Of a stretch of DNA of 64,000 bases, positions 9,445 through 18,858 are shown one piece after another. Numbering within the stretch: the first letter of the stretch is position 1; each line of letters opens with the position of its first letter. The position numbers and the translations under genes are program-made. This DNA is from Phycisphaerales bacterium. GTDB taxonomy: Bacteria; Planctomycetota; Phycisphaerae; Phycisphaerales; UBA1924. The notes under the pieces are model-generated. The model saw only the letters and a list, made by a program, of their open reading frames with translations. It was not told where the DNA came from and made no database searches. The DNA lies in the NCBI GenBank assembly GCA_030149165.1, contig JASBRY010000009.1:1178001-1242000 (forward strand), read 5' to 3'.

Positions 9445-9783
9445 ATGAGTCGTGCCATCATCGTTCTCGTCATCGGGTTCTTTATCATGGCTGCAGGGAT
9501 CACCTATGCAATGATCTGGGGAGACTTCTTTGCGGAGTTAGAGATCATGCAAGGACTGCCTTGGTTTCACCTCTCGATGCTCGATCTCTATGTAGGATTT
9601 CTGCTGTTCGGAGGATGGGTACTGTTCCGTGAGAAATCCAAAGGGATTGCATTGGTCTGGCTTCTTCTCCTGCTATGTCTTGGCAATCTACTAGCTTGCT
9701 TATACGCCGCAATAGCACTCTCCCGATCTCAGGGGGACTGGCAGGTGTTCTGGATGGGCAATCACTCTGGCAAGAGCGTTTGA
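9445..9783 (+). CDS. Small membrane protein, DUF1475-like
   Basis: The 112-residue protein has about three membrane segments: an N-terminal one (IIVLVIGFFIMAAGITYAMI), a middle one around LDLYVGFLLFGGWVLF, and LVWLLLLLCLGNLLACLYAAI. The pattern of a conserved Asp-Leu-Tyr and a later LGN resembles DUF1475 as I recall it. AATTGGAGG upstream is a good ribosome site. It lies 66 bases after the CFA-type gene and probably belongs to the same lipid operon. No function can be assigned. Confidence 0.75.
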   Translation: MSRAIIVLVIGFFIMAAGITYAMIWGDFFAELEIMQGLPWFHLSMLDLYVGFLLFGGWVLFREKSKGIALVWLLLLLCLGNLLACLYAAIALSRSQGDWQVFWMGNHSGKSV

Positions 9784-9921
9784 CTGGATTCGATATCTGC
9801 AACCAGTCAAATTTTTTCGTCGAAATGCTCCCAAGAGCGGGCGGTTCGATTGGGCGAGACCAACTGAACTCTGTTATGCTGTGTGTCCACAGTCCGCACA
9901 CTGAGTTCACAGGAATTGCAC

Positions 9922-12402
9922 ATGACCGATCCCTCAGCACCCTCACCCAAGAAACCAACATATCGTGAGGTCACCCCCGCGGCCATTATGCTTGGCTTAA
10001 TCATCGGCGCGGTGATGAATGCCGCAATTACATATGCTGGTCTCAAGATCGGTTTCACAATCGGCGGATCAGCGATTGCAGCAGTCATTGGCTTCGGCTT
10101 GCTTCGTGGTATACTCCGTAAAGGCACAATTCTCGAGACGAATATTGTCCAGACCATCGCTTCGGCTGTGAATACACCAAACTCGGGTGTTATCTTCACC
10201 GTACCGGTACTGTTGCTGATGGGCTTCCAGCTTTCGGCTGGTAGCTTGAACTTCTGGCTGATTACATTGGCCTGCGTGTGCGGTGCAGTGCTCGGCGGAG
10301 CATTCATCATACCACTTCGCAAGCAGATGCTTGATATTGAGCGGCTCAGATTTCCATCGGCAACTGCTGTAGCCGCCATTTTGAAATCGCCCGGCGCTGG
10401 TCCAAAGAAGGCGATTGTGTTAGGGGTGGGAATCGCATTGGCGATGTTGATCGGACTACCTGCCCAACTCCCTCAACTCCGTGGTCCTGCGGAAGTAGAG
10501 GATCTGCAAGCATTAGTCGAGCAGGAAAGGATCGGGCGAGCTGATTTGCTCTTGACCCAGCAAATTGATTCTTGGATTTCAAGCCAGACTGCGCCGGATT
10601 CACTGGTAGAGCATGGTCGATTGCAAGCAGAGTTGGTCCGTGCGAAAGAAACCAAGTCTCCATCGGTTGCTGATATTGAAGCACAGGTTGCTGATGCAAA
10701 GGCTTTGGCATTAGCTGAACTTCGGAATGCGATAGAACATCCGGTAGATCGTTCTCGACTGACTGATTACCCCTTAGAACTCGCGGCGCTTGCTCATAAA
10801 GCGAGTTCAGGTTCTATCCCTTGGGCTGAGTTAAAAAGTACGAATGCTGGCTGGGCCGCGGATCCCATGTTTGGCTATGCGGATTTGCAGTTACGAATGC
10901 CAAGGAATGTGGAGCAAGATTCTGATCCCGTTGATTTTGCGTTCAACGGTCCGGGGCAGACAAGTGAAGTTTTGACAGTCAGATCCGATTTGGATCGAAA
11001 CGGGCAACCCGATCTTGTGGTTACGGACGACACCATTGATGTGGGACGGATATTGGGATTGCCGCTCCAGATTCAGTTGTTGTTTGCCATCGCGCCCTTT
11101 GCATTAGGTGCTGGGTACCTTACTGGTCGTGCTGGATTACTCGTTCTCGCGGGTGGAATTCTCGCGTATGTAGTTCTCAATCCGCTGATTTATGCGATGG
11201 GTTGGATGCCCGCAACAGTTAGTGAGTCTGGAGCTGCAGGATACGGATTCGGCAATGTCAATCGTCCCCTCGGCATCGGCCTGTTGCTTGGCGGGGCGTT
11301 GATGGGTGTCATCGCATCATTGCCGGCGATCCGAGAAGCATTCAAATCAATCGTTGCTGCAGGGAAGGCAAACACAACAGGTGGTGGTAGCGATGAGCTG
11401 GGATTAAAGGTGCTTATCGCAGCTGTTGCTGGCGCACTCTTGTTCCTGTTTATTGCTGCAGATTTTACGAGCAAGCAAGCCATCAACTCAGTATGTCCAG
11501 TGACTGAGAGAGTAGTCGATACCGAAGAGTTCAATACGCAGTACAATGGCTACACAATCGCATTCGCCGATGAGCAAGCACTGGAATCCTTTGAGCAAGC
11601 ATCTCCGGAGGATCAGGAAGCGGTAACCGCTCCACTTTCCGCCGACCGGAAGGGAATACTTTCAGGCATGAACCCTCATGTCAGGGCAGGAATTATCGCG
11701 ATTGTTGGCGCGTTATGGATCTGGTTTGCAGGGATCATCATCGCTCAATGTACAGGTATGACGGATTGGTCTCCAATCTCAGGGATGGCATTACTCACCG
11801 TTGTGCTCGTAATGTTGCTATCGGGACCAGGCGGTGTGCTTGGTGCGGTTCTGATCGGCGCAGCGCTGTGTGTAGCGATCACATGCGCTGCTGATATGAT
11901 GGCCGATCTCAAAACTGGGTATCTGGTCGGAGCAAAGCCCAAGCGTCAGCAGACAGTTGAGCTGATATTTACTGGTATCGGACCGATCATCACTATGGTT
12001 GTCCTCTTGATAATTGTGGTGGGGAATCAAGCGAAGTTTGGTGTTCCTATTGGACCGGGTACGGATACTTCAGCACCGCAAGCTCAAGCTCTGCAGGCAG
12101 TCATAACTGGCGTTCAGGGCGGTGCGATGCCGTATGCCCTCTATGGCGCTGGGGCCGTCGTCGGGGCACTCTTGGGATTGGGATCATTCTCAGGACTGGG
12201 AGTGCTTGTTGGACTTTCAATGTATTTGCCATTTGCATATATCGCGACATACGGGGTGGGTTGTGTAATCAACATGTTCGTGAGCAAGATCAAGGGCGCT
12301 AGTTGGGCCGAAGATTGGGGAGTGCCGATGGCGGCTGGATTCATTGTGGGCGATGCCGTGTTGGCCTTGGGTGTCAACGCGATTGTGCTCATCACCGGTT
12401 AG
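9922..12402 (+). CDS. OPT-family oligopeptide transporter with large soluble insert
   Basis: The 826-residue protein has the OPT family layout: many membrane segments and early motifs such as PAAIMLGLIIGAVMNAAITYAGLKIGF (split across residues 15-45). The ATG at 9922 is preceded by AGGAA six bases upstream. Between an early membrane segment (around AIVLGVGIALAMLIG) and a later one (around LLFAIAPFALGAGYL) there is a soluble stretch of about 180 residues, partly helical and charged. It ends in a calcium-loop-like sequence DLDRNGQPD near residue 356. A second soluble loop lies near residues 535-580. The family moves oligopeptides or metal-chelate complexes; the substrate here is unknown. Confidence 0.88.
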   Translation: MTDPSAPSPKKPTYREVTPAAIMLGLIIGAVMNAAITYAGLKIGFTIGGSAIAAVIGFGLLRGILRKGTILETNIVQTIASAVNTPNSGVIFTVPVLLLMGFQLSAGSLNFWLITLACVCGAVLGGAFIIPLRKQMLDIERLRFPSATAVAAILKSPGAGPKKAIVLGVGIALAMLIGLPAQLPQLRGPAEVEDLQALVEQERIGRADLLLTQQIDSWISSQTAPDSLVEHGRLQAELVRAKETKSPSVADIEAQVADAKALALAELRNAIEHPVDRSRLTDYPLELAALAHKASSGSIPWAELKSTNAGWAADPMFGYADLQLRMPRNVEQDSDPVDFAFNGPGQTSEVLTVRSDLDRNGQPDLVVTDDTIDVGRILGLPLQIQLLFAIAPFALGAGYLTGRAGLLVLAGGILAYVVLNPLIYAMGWMPATVSESGAAGYGFGNVNRPLGIGLLLGGALMGVIASLPAIREAFKSIVAAGKANTTGGGSDELGLKVLIAAVAGALLFLFIAADFTSKQAINSVCPVTERVVDTEEFNTQYNGYTIAFADEQALESFEQASPEDQEAVTAPLSADRKGILSGMNPHVRAGIIAIVGALWIWFAGIIIAQCTGMTDWSPISGMALLTVVLVMLLSGPGGVLGAVLIGAALCVAITCAADMMADLKTGYLVGAKPKRQQTVELIFTGIGPIITMVVLLIIVVGNQAKFGVPIGPGTDTSAPQAQALQAVITGVQGGAMPYALYGAGAVVGALLGLGSFSGLGVLVGLSMYLPFAYIATYGVGCVINMFVSKIKGASWAEDWGVPMAAGFIVGDAVLALGVNAIVLITG

Positions 12403-12465
12403 GCGCGCACAACTGTATTCAATCACGATTTCGTCAACCAAGAGATTCTTTCCGGAAACCAAATC

Positions 12466-13410
12466 ATGAAACTCATCGCCTACTTGCTCATTACATGCTC
12501 CGTGATCTTCGGGTCGCTTGCCAGTAGCACGGCATACCTTGTTCGCTTGCAAGGGACCAGTCCAGAGGTGCTTTCCACACTTCGTCTCGGATCGCCCGCT
12601 GGTCACTATGAACCTGGTGCGGTAGATGGAGCATTCACGGAGCGACTCGCATCTGCGAGGGCCGTGTTGGATGCGGAGAGTACGGCTGCAGTCAATCCAC
12701 TCAAACCTGAAGCCCCCGCCCGAACCCCAATAGCAGTGCCTGAAGTCGAGAGTGAACCGACAGGTGAATCCGTTCTCAGATCGCGTGAAGCCGTGGTCCC
12801 TATTGGTCGAACAGGGGACCGTCTCACGAGCCAACTTGTCGAGTTGCTGAATGAAGCCGAAGTTGAGTATGTCAAAGTAACCGAGTTTGAGTTCTCACGC
12901 TGGCCGTATGCTTGGCTCTTCGCGATCTCCTGCGCGGGTTTATTGTGCGGCGCATGGATGATTAGACGCGCGGGTCGTTCTGAGTTGGAATCCTCAAATA
13001 ATGCAGATCCTGTGAATGAATCGAAAGCGACTGATGCTGCATCGGTCTTCTCCCGCTTGTCTGGCCGTCTTCATTCATTGGGTGAAGAGCTCGCGGCGAC
13101 GACTGACAAGAGCACTCGCCTTGAAGCGATCCTGATGCATGTCGGGAATATCCAGCGTGAAGATGTCCCTGCATTCGCAGCCGATCGTCCGGCACTCGTG
13201 AGCAGATTGTCATTGTCGGGATATGCTGAGTTGATGGATAACTTCGCGGCGATGGAGCGACAACTGAATCGAGCATGGTCTGCTGCCGCCGATTCTGATC
13301 TCGAAGAATCAGAGAGTTGCCTCCAGAATGCTCAGCCCTTGTTGGTCGAGACACTCCGCAGTTTGAAGAATCAACAGAGCTCAGTCTCATCAAGCGAACC
13401 GGCTGGTTAG
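12466..13410 (+). CDS. Hypothetical membrane protein, two transmembrane segments
   Basis: I do not recognise this 314-residue protein. It starts with a hydrophobic signal or anchor (LIAYLLITCSVIFGSLASSTAYLV), has a proline-rich outer segment (about 80-110) and a second membrane segment near residue 145 (WLFAISCAGLLCGAWMI). It then has a cytoplasmic helical region of about 150 residues, rich in Glu, Ser and Leu, that may form a coiled coil. It lies 63 bases after the OPT gene in the same direction and may be co-transcribed. A role as an accessory membrane protein is possible, but nothing shows it. Confidence 0.75.
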   Translation: MKLIAYLLITCSVIFGSLASSTAYLVRLQGTSPEVLSTLRLGSPAGHYEPGAVDGAFTERLASARAVLDAESTAAVNPLKPEAPARTPIAVPEVESEPTGESVLRSREAVVPIGRTGDRLTSQLVELLNEAEVEYVKVTEFEFSRWPYAWLFAISCAGLLCGAWMIRRAGRSELESSNNADPVNESKATDAASVFSRLSGRLHSLGEELAATTDKSTRLEAILMHVGNIQREDVPAFAADRPALVSRLSLSGYAELMDNFAAMERQLNRAWSAAADSDLEESESCLQNAQPLLVETLRSLKNQQSSVSSSEPAG

Positions 13411-13481
13411 ATTATTAAGGCGACTCATGAGCGCATTAGGTGATCAATACACAGTATTGAACCAAGCAATGTGAACAGGGG

Positions 13482-14402
13482 TCAATCTGTAGGATCGACT
13501 TTTCTATATGCTTCGATGAGTGCAACCTCTCCTGGTTTGCCTTGCATTGACAAGCCATGCTCCATACCGAAGATTCCTGTGAATCCCTTCTTCTTAATGT
13601 GCTTGAAAACATTCTGAAAGTTGATTTCCCCAGTAGTGGGCTCTCGGCGTCCAGGATTGTCACCTATCTGGAAGTATGCAGTCTCGTCCCATGCTCTATC
13701 AATATTTGGAATGAGATTCCCTTCCGTGATTTGTTGATGATAAAGATCATTGAGAATCTTACAGGATGGTGAGTTCACTGCTCGACAAATCTCGTATGCA
13801 TGACCGATCTCGCTGAGTAGCATGTTTGGATGGTCACGAGGGTTCAGCGGCTCAAGCACCATCGTGAGTCCGCTGGGCTCAAGAATATCGCATGCACGAC
13901 GGAGTGCTTCAATCGCGTTCGCAGTTTGGTATGACAAATCAACTCTTGGGTTCCGAGTTCCAAGCACGACGGTTGTCCATTTCGCGTTCACTCGTTTGCT
14001 GACTTCAACAGCATCCCTTGCTTCGTTCAGGAACTTGTCAATGTCTTCCGATTTGTAGTTTGAGAATGTTGGGCCCCATGCCGTGCTCATATTGAGAACA
14101 AACACCCCCATCTCGATATCCAGTCGTTCCATCGCTTGGGCGATTCTTTGCTGCTCCTCGATTGAACGCCCAGCCATGCTGTTATCTTCCCATGCACGGA
14201 AGCCAACATCAGCAGCGAACTCGAGTTGTGAGACCAAATCATCCCCAGCATGGTGCGAAAACATCCCAAAGTGTGGGGCAAACTTGACGGAAAATGGTTC
14301 CTTAGGGCTCAGTTGTGATCCGATTGATCGCTCTTGACCTATACCAACAGTTGCGGCTGCGCCGAGGGCTCCCGCGCTTGCGATGAATGTTCTTCTGTCC
14401 AT
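13482..14402 (-). CDS. Tat-exported TIM-barrel isomerase, hydroxypyruvate isomerase-like
   Basis: The 306-residue protein begins with a Tat-type signal (MDRRTFIASAGALGAAATVG). The rest is an AP-endonuclease-2/xylose-isomerase-like barrel. Features of hydroxypyruvate isomerase relatives are visible: VLEPLNPRDHPNMLL, NDLYHQQITEGN and GDNPGRREPTTGEINF. The Glu, Asp and His of these motifs are the usual metal ligands. It is the last gene of a five-gene minus-strand operon with two oxidoreductases, another barrel isomerase and an FGE-like protein. It probably handles an oxidised or keto sugar outside the cytoplasm; the substrate is unknown. Confidence 0.88.
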   Translation of the reverse strand: MDRRTFIASAGALGAAATVGIGQERSIGSQLSPKEPFSVKFAPHFGMFSHHAGDDLVSQLEFAADVGFRAWEDNSMAGRSIEEQQRIAQAMERLDIEMGVFVLNMSTAWGPTFSNYKSEDIDKFLNEARDAVEVSKRVNAKWTTVVLGTRNPRVDLSYQTANAIEALRRACDILEPSGLTMVLEPLNPRDHPNMLLSEIGHAYEICRAVNSPSCKILNDLYHQQITEGNLIPNIDRAWDETAYFQIGDNPGRREPTTGEINFQNVFKHIKKKGFTGIFGMEHGLSMQGKPGEVALIEAYRKVDPTD

Positions 14403-14414
14403 GTATTTCCAACC

Positions 14415-15698
14415 CTAAATCAGAGGAGTCTTTCCTGGCACTGCAACTGGTCGCACTGGCAGATTCGTGAACTCGTACGCTGGAGGTGCAAGATCAAGTT
14501 CTGATTGAATTGCACGTTCCCGACTCACGGTCTTTCCTGTGTAGCTACTCATTCGGCCCATGATCGCGGTCAGTGTAGATTCAGCTACACGCTTCGCTTC
14601 ATTGAGATACACGCCATCACCTGTAATGGAAGCAATCAAGTGGGCATGTTCGGTTTCGTATGGATTCCGATTCGCTTCGTTGAATCGCCAACTCTTGTCG
14701 CCTTCTATCGCCGCAAAGCCGGGTCTCGATATTGATCGTCCTTTGGTTCCAACGATATTCTCTTCCACACGGCTCGCGCAGCCATCGATCTGGCGACACA
14801 TGGATTGCATAATCATTCCGTTCGCATATTCGTATTCAATCGAATGATGATCAAAGATGTTTCCATACTTTGATCCGGTCCTCACTTGGCGTCCACCCAT
14901 GCCGGTTGCTTTCACGGGAGGGCCGCCCATAGCCCAGTTGATGACATCCAGGTTGTGGATATGTTGCTCGCATATATGATCACCTGATAGCCAAGTGAAG
15001 TAGAGCCAGTTTCTACATTGCCATTCCATGTCACTGTATTCGGGTTTGCGTTCATGCACCCAGAGGCCACCCTGGTTCCAGTAGCAACTAGCAGAAACGA
15101 TCTCTCCCAGTTCGCCTTCATGGATTCGCTCCATCAGTGCAAGATAAGAGTCTTCATGGCGTCGTTGAGTTCCTGCTACGACTGATAGTTTCTTCTGCTT
15201 TGCTCTCATGCCTGCATCAATGACTTGGCGAACCCCAACAGGATCCACTGCAACAGGTTTCTCCATAAACACATGCTTTCCGGCAGCAACTGCCGCAGCA
15301 AAGTGGATCGGACGGAAGTGGGGAGGGGTTGCAAGGATCACATAATCGATTTCTTGAAGCGATAGGAGTTGCTTGTATGCGTCGAATCCTACAAACATAT
15401 GTTCATTCTCGACGGCGACTTGATTCTGATAGTCTTCGGAGTTCTTGATCCAGTTGTATGAGCTCGAGAGTCTGTCCTCGAAGAGGTCAGCCATCGCAAT
15501 GAGACGGACACTTGGGTGTGCGACCATCGCGTTAGCTGCTGCTCCTGTTCCACGACCGCCGCAACCGATTATCCCGATCTTGATCGTGTCATCATTTCCA
15601 ATACTAATTTTGGATGCAAGCGCGGATGGGACAATGGAGCTGGCTCCGAGTGCAACACCTGCTTTGACCACATCTCGTCGTGTCCAGTCTTGTGTCAT
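14415..15698 (-). CDS. Tat-exported Gfo/Idh/MocA oxidoreductase
   Basis: The 427-residue protein has an N-terminal twin-arginine signal (TRRDVVKAGVALGASS), a Rossmann domain with GIIGCGGRGTGAA near residue 40, and EKPVAVDP. The last is the EKP motif of the family with its catalytic Lys. The C-terminal half is the alpha/beta dimerisation domain. Planctomycetes carry many of these exported sugar dehydrogenases. It lies 12 bases before the downstream isomerase gene and is related to the second oxidoreductase in the same operon (both end with a PGKT-LI tail). This suggests an old duplication. Confidence 0.9.
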   Translation of the reverse strand: MTQDWTRRDVVKAGVALGASSIVPSALASKISIGNDDTIKIGIIGCGGRGTGAAANAMVAHPSVRLIAMADLFEDRLSSSYNWIKNSEDYQNQVAVENEHMFVGFDAYKQLLSLQEIDYVILATPPHFRPIHFAAAVAAGKHVFMEKPVAVDPVGVRQVIDAGMRAKQKKLSVVAGTQRRHEDSYLALMERIHEGELGEIVSASCYWNQGGLWVHERKPEYSDMEWQCRNWLYFTWLSGDHICEQHIHNLDVINWAMGGPPVKATGMGGRQVRTGSKYGNIFDHHSIEYEYANGMIMQSMCRQIDGCASRVEENIVGTKGRSISRPGFAAIEGDKSWRFNEANRNPYETEHAHLIASITGDGVYLNEAKRVAESTLTAIMGRMSSYTGKTVSRERAIQSELDLAPPAYEFTNLPVRPVAVPGKTPLI

Positions 15699-15723
15699 TC
15701 AGCAATCCTTTTCTTGTATGGAT

Positions 15724-16644
15724 TCACAAACTAAAAACTCGATCCATCCTCTGGGATATCTCGATCAAGCGTTCTTTCCCGCCGCCGCCTACCTCTGCGG
15801 AAGCCCATCCTTTGTAGTCAATACGCCGTAGTGCATCGTTGACTGCTGCCCAGCCGACATCCCCATCACCGATCTTGACGGAGAACCCTTTCCAGAGCCC
15901 CTCATCATTTCGTTTCTTTCTAGAAAACTCTTTCACATCGAGTTTCATGATCCGATTGCCAAGAGTGTCAATCCAATGAGCCGGGTAGCCATAGTTGACA
16001 ATATTCCCAATGTCAAAATACCAGCCCACATGTGCTGATTCAAACGAGTCGACATATTGAGCGGCTTCGAGAGGAGAGAGCAAGAAGTTGTTCCACACAT
16101 TCTCAAAGGCAATCGAGACGCCAGATTCTTCAGCCAGCGGGACCATTTCTCCGATTTCTTTTCGAGAGAGTTCGTATGCGGACTGATATGACATGTCCTC
16201 ATTCACCACAGCGGGCACGACCAAGACAGTGGTTCCACCGACTTGTTTGCAAGCCGTTATTGCCTTCTCAAGTGCTTGTTTCGCTTCACTCCTGACTCTT
16301 TGATCTGGGTGGTTGAATGGTTTCTGCCAATGTGTTGAGAGTACGACGCCTGGTATTTCAATCTCAGCTTCGGACTTCGCTTCCAGAACTTCATCGATAC
16401 TCCAGTCACCAGGCGCATCCATTTCAACCCCATCGAAGCCGCAAGCTTTGATGAGCATGAACTTGTCAAGAATGGTGTTCCCTTGGCCAATCATGCCGAA
16501 CTTAAGTGACTTCAAGAGAGGAGCTTCGTTGTGAGAAGTTCTCATGGCGTCTTCTAAATCCAGGATTCCGCTCGCGGCAGCATCTGCTGTGAGTATGCCA
16601 AGCGTGCTTGCTGTTCCGACTTTGATGAAATCGCGTCTGTGCAT
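15724..16644 (-). CDS. Tat-exported sugar phosphate isomerase/epimerase-like protein
   Basis: The product is 306 residues from the ATG at 16644. That start is preceded by AAGGGA at good spacing and gives a clean signal (MHRRDFIKVGTASTLGILTA); a longer upstream frame is open but has no ribosome site. The mature part is a xylose-isomerase-like TIM barrel with AFENVWNNFLLSP, GWYFDIGNIVNYGYPAHWI and DVGWAAV segments carrying likely metal ligands (Glu, Asp, His). It lies between the two Gfo/Idh/MocA genes. A role as 3-keto-sugar isomerase or epimerase is plausible from context only. Confidence 0.87.
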   Translation of the reverse strand: MHRRDFIKVGTASTLGILTADAAASGILDLEDAMRTSHNEAPLLKSLKFGMIGQGNTILDKFMLIKACGFDGVEMDAPGDWSIDEVLEAKSEAEIEIPGVVLSTHWQKPFNHPDQRVRSEAKQALEKAITACKQVGGTTVLVVPAVVNEDMSYQSAYELSRKEIGEMVPLAEESGVSIAFENVWNNFLLSPLEAAQYVDSFESAHVGWYFDIGNIVNYGYPAHWIDTLGNRIMKLDVKEFSRKKRNDEGLWKGFSVKIGDGDVGWAAVNDALRRIDYKGWASAEVGGGGKERLIEISQRMDRVFSL

Positions 16645-16658
16645 ATGGATCCCTTGAA

Positions 16659-18005
16659 TTAGATGAGCTTTGTCTTCCCGGGTGTCGCAAGGATCGGAGT
16701 ATCGCGATTCCCAAACTCCCAAATCTGCTCATTCAGGTTCTCTTCTGAGTCCATCGCGTGTTCCCATGTTACTGTTTGGCCCGTGTATGCCGCCATTCTT
16801 CCCATGATCGCAAGGAGGGAAGAGTGAGACATCCGAACGCCGTCATTGACGGGTTTGCCGTCGCGGATTGACTTGAAGAGAACATCATGCTCTCTTTGGT
16901 ACATGTCATTACTTTGTGCACTTCCTGTCCATGGGTTCACACCTTGAATCTCGTGTTTTCCATTCCAAGGCTGCATGGTGCATGCCCCCTCCGATCCCAA
17001 AATGTATGCCGAGTTGTCTGAGGGTGTATTTGCCCAGTGCCGGCACATGTGATATGCGCGAACGCCTCCTTGATACTCGTAGATCACCGAAAAGTGATCC
17101 CACACATTCCCGGTTTCAGGAAGCTCTGGCCGAGTTTGGCGTCCACCCACGGCGAAACATCGAATCGGAGGTTGATCATTCATTGCCCAAGCTTGCCAGT
17201 CGATCGCATGAACCGCTTGTTCTGCAACATGATCCGCAGAGAGTGGAGTGAAATACTGCCAGTTCCTCAACTGAAACTCTGCGTCGCTCCAGTCTTCCTT
17301 GCGGGATTGAGGCTGGACCCATCCGGTCGTGTTGTATGTCGTTTGGATCGTGTGCACATCGCCGATACCACCTGAAAGAATTTTCTCGAAGGTCTCTTTC
17401 ACTTGATCCTGATAACGCCAGCAGAATCCAGACATCAATGACAACGATCGCTCACGCGCGATTCGAGCGGATTCGAGCACCGAGCGGACGCCTGTCGAAT
17501 CCACTGCCACCGGCTTTTCGCAGAATACATGCTTCCCAGCTTCGACTGAAGCGCGTAGATGTTCTGGGCGAAATGCCGGGGGGGTCGTAAGCAATACGAC
17601 ATCTACACCAGATGCCAGCACTTTGTTAACCGCATCAAATCCCGAGAACTTCCTTGATTCGTCAACCTGAATTTTCTTGGACCAAGTATCTGTACCCTGC
17701 TCGTCATCAAGATCGAGCATCGAATCCTTCACATAGCCTAAACATGGGTCGATTTTGTCGCTGAATACATCGCCCATTGCCCACAGAACAGCTCCGGGAT
17801 CGGCTTGCAACGCTTGTACGGCAGCGCCTGTCCCTCGTCCGCCGCATCCGATGAGTCCAACCTTGAGCACCTGTTCATTGCGCAGATGAGATCGAGCAAA
17901 GACGGGAGATGCAAAAACCGCCGCAGCACCAATGGCTGCACTCGCGGCTGTAAACTCTCTTCGTGTCATCAACAAATTCGGATCATCGTTACGGCGGTTA
18001 CTCAT
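16659..18005 (-). CDS. Tat-exported Gfo/Idh/MocA oxidoreductase
   Basis: This 448-residue protein has a twin-arginine signal beginning TRREFTAASAAIGAAAVFAS at residues 14-33, a Rossmann motif VGLIGCGGRGTGAAV, and the EKPVAVDSTGV catalytic motif. It is a paralogue of the oxidoreductase two genes downstream. Its start overlaps the end of the FGE-like gene by eight bases, and the next gene begins 14 bases after its stop, so the group is one transcription unit. It probably oxidises or reduces a sugar or cyclitol with a bound NAD(P). Confidence 0.9.
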   Translation of the reverse strand: MSNRRNDDPNLLMTRREFTAASAAIGAAAVFASPVFARSHLRNEQVLKVGLIGCGGRGTGAAVQALQADPGAVLWAMGDVFSDKIDPCLGYVKDSMLDLDDEQGTDTWSKKIQVDESRKFSGFDAVNKVLASGVDVVLLTTPPAFRPEHLRASVEAGKHVFCEKPVAVDSTGVRSVLESARIARERSLSLMSGFCWRYQDQVKETFEKILSGGIGDVHTIQTTYNTTGWVQPQSRKEDWSDAEFQLRNWQYFTPLSADHVAEQAVHAIDWQAWAMNDQPPIRCFAVGGRQTRPELPETGNVWDHFSVIYEYQGGVRAYHMCRHWANTPSDNSAYILGSEGACTMQPWNGKHEIQGVNPWTGSAQSNDMYQREHDVLFKSIRDGKPVNDGVRMSHSSLLAIMGRMAAYTGQTVTWEHAMDSEENLNEQIWEFGNRDTPILATPGKTKLI

Positions 18006-18858
18006 GTAGAAGCCCTTTCAGAGTCGCGTCATCGATCGATTCAGTTTCAAGCAAAAAGCGGAATCCCACCCAAGAACAATCAGCGAGCCACCAAGTGCTC
18101 TTCGGAATCTGCGGATCTGATCGGTTCCAATCTCTCTGCTGCATTTGGATTGATTGTGCGGTACAGTTTTCTGCTGAATCCAGGTAACCACCACCCATCG
18201 CGACTGGTCTTCTTGAATCAGTCACTACCCATTCCGCTGCGTTACCGTGAATGTCGTAAAGTCCGAACAGATTTTTCGCCTTTTGGGCCACTGGTTGAGT
18301 CGTTTGTTCGGCGTTTTCATCGAACCACGCATGTTCTGTGAGTGAGTCCTTTGTGATCCCGCAGCAGAATAGCTCTTCTGATTCACCCACGGCAAAGTAT
18401 GTCCATTCCTCGGCAGTGGGTAAGCGAAACGCCAACCCAGTTTTCAGTGTGAGCCATTCACAAAATCCATTCGCGGCTTGGTAGGTCATTCCAATTGCCG
18501 GATACCCCTCGTGACCGAATCCTCGGTCTGGTGGGATGTAGGGCTTGCTCGGCCTGGAGACCGCATCAGCTTTCGAAGTCCCGTCGGGTTCATCGAGTTC
18601 ATAGACATAGATGTCGTAAAGATCCCATGTCACCTCGGTCGTCAGTACATAGCACGGTTGGATAGTCGCTGACTCATCTTGATCGTTCCTCGTTAAAGTG
18701 GCACCTTCGCAACGCACCATAGTAAACGGGACCGTGGTTCCAGGGACTCTGAGCGTGATTTGATCATCGAGATGATCTTCAATCGATTCAGATGATACGA
18801 TCCCGGCGATGCACAGGACCCGAGCAGCAAATCCAGCAATCCAAACAGCACTCACCAT
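17998..18858 (-). CDS. FGE/sulfatase-modifying-factor-domain protein, probably not a formylglycine synthase
   Basis: I chose the ATG at 18858, with GGAG six bases upstream, giving 286 residues with a signal-like N-terminus (VWIAGFAARVLCIAGIV). The body has the SUMF1 fold signatures PAIGMTYQAANGFCEWLTLKTG, FRLPTAEEWTYFA, YDIHGNAAEWVVTD and WVGFRFLLE. The two closely spaced cysteines needed for formylglycine formation are not visible in the usual C-terminal segment. It may therefore be one of the many non-catalytic or otherwise active family members. It is first in the operon of exported oxidoreductases. Its 5' end overlaps the divergent apbE gene. Confidence 0.82.
   Translation of the reverse strand: MVSAVWIAGFAARVLCIAGIVSSESIEDHLDDQITLRVPGTTVPFTMVRCEGATLTRNDQDESATIQPCYVLTTEVTWDLYDIYVYELDEPDGTSKADAVSRPSKPYIPPDRGFGHEGYPAIGMTYQAANGFCEWLTLKTGLAFRLPTAEEWTYFAVGESEELFCCGITKDSLTEHAWFDENAEQTTQPVAQKAKNLFGLYDIHGNAAEWVVTDSRRPVAMGGGYLDSAENCTAQSIQMQQRDWNRSDPQIPKSTWWLADCSWVGFRFLLETESIDDATLKGLLHE

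Noticed and set aside
12217..12834. A 205-codon open frame on the minus strand
   Set aside because: It lies over the OPT gene end and the next gene, is rich in Arg, His and Cys as antisense frames often are, and has no domain.
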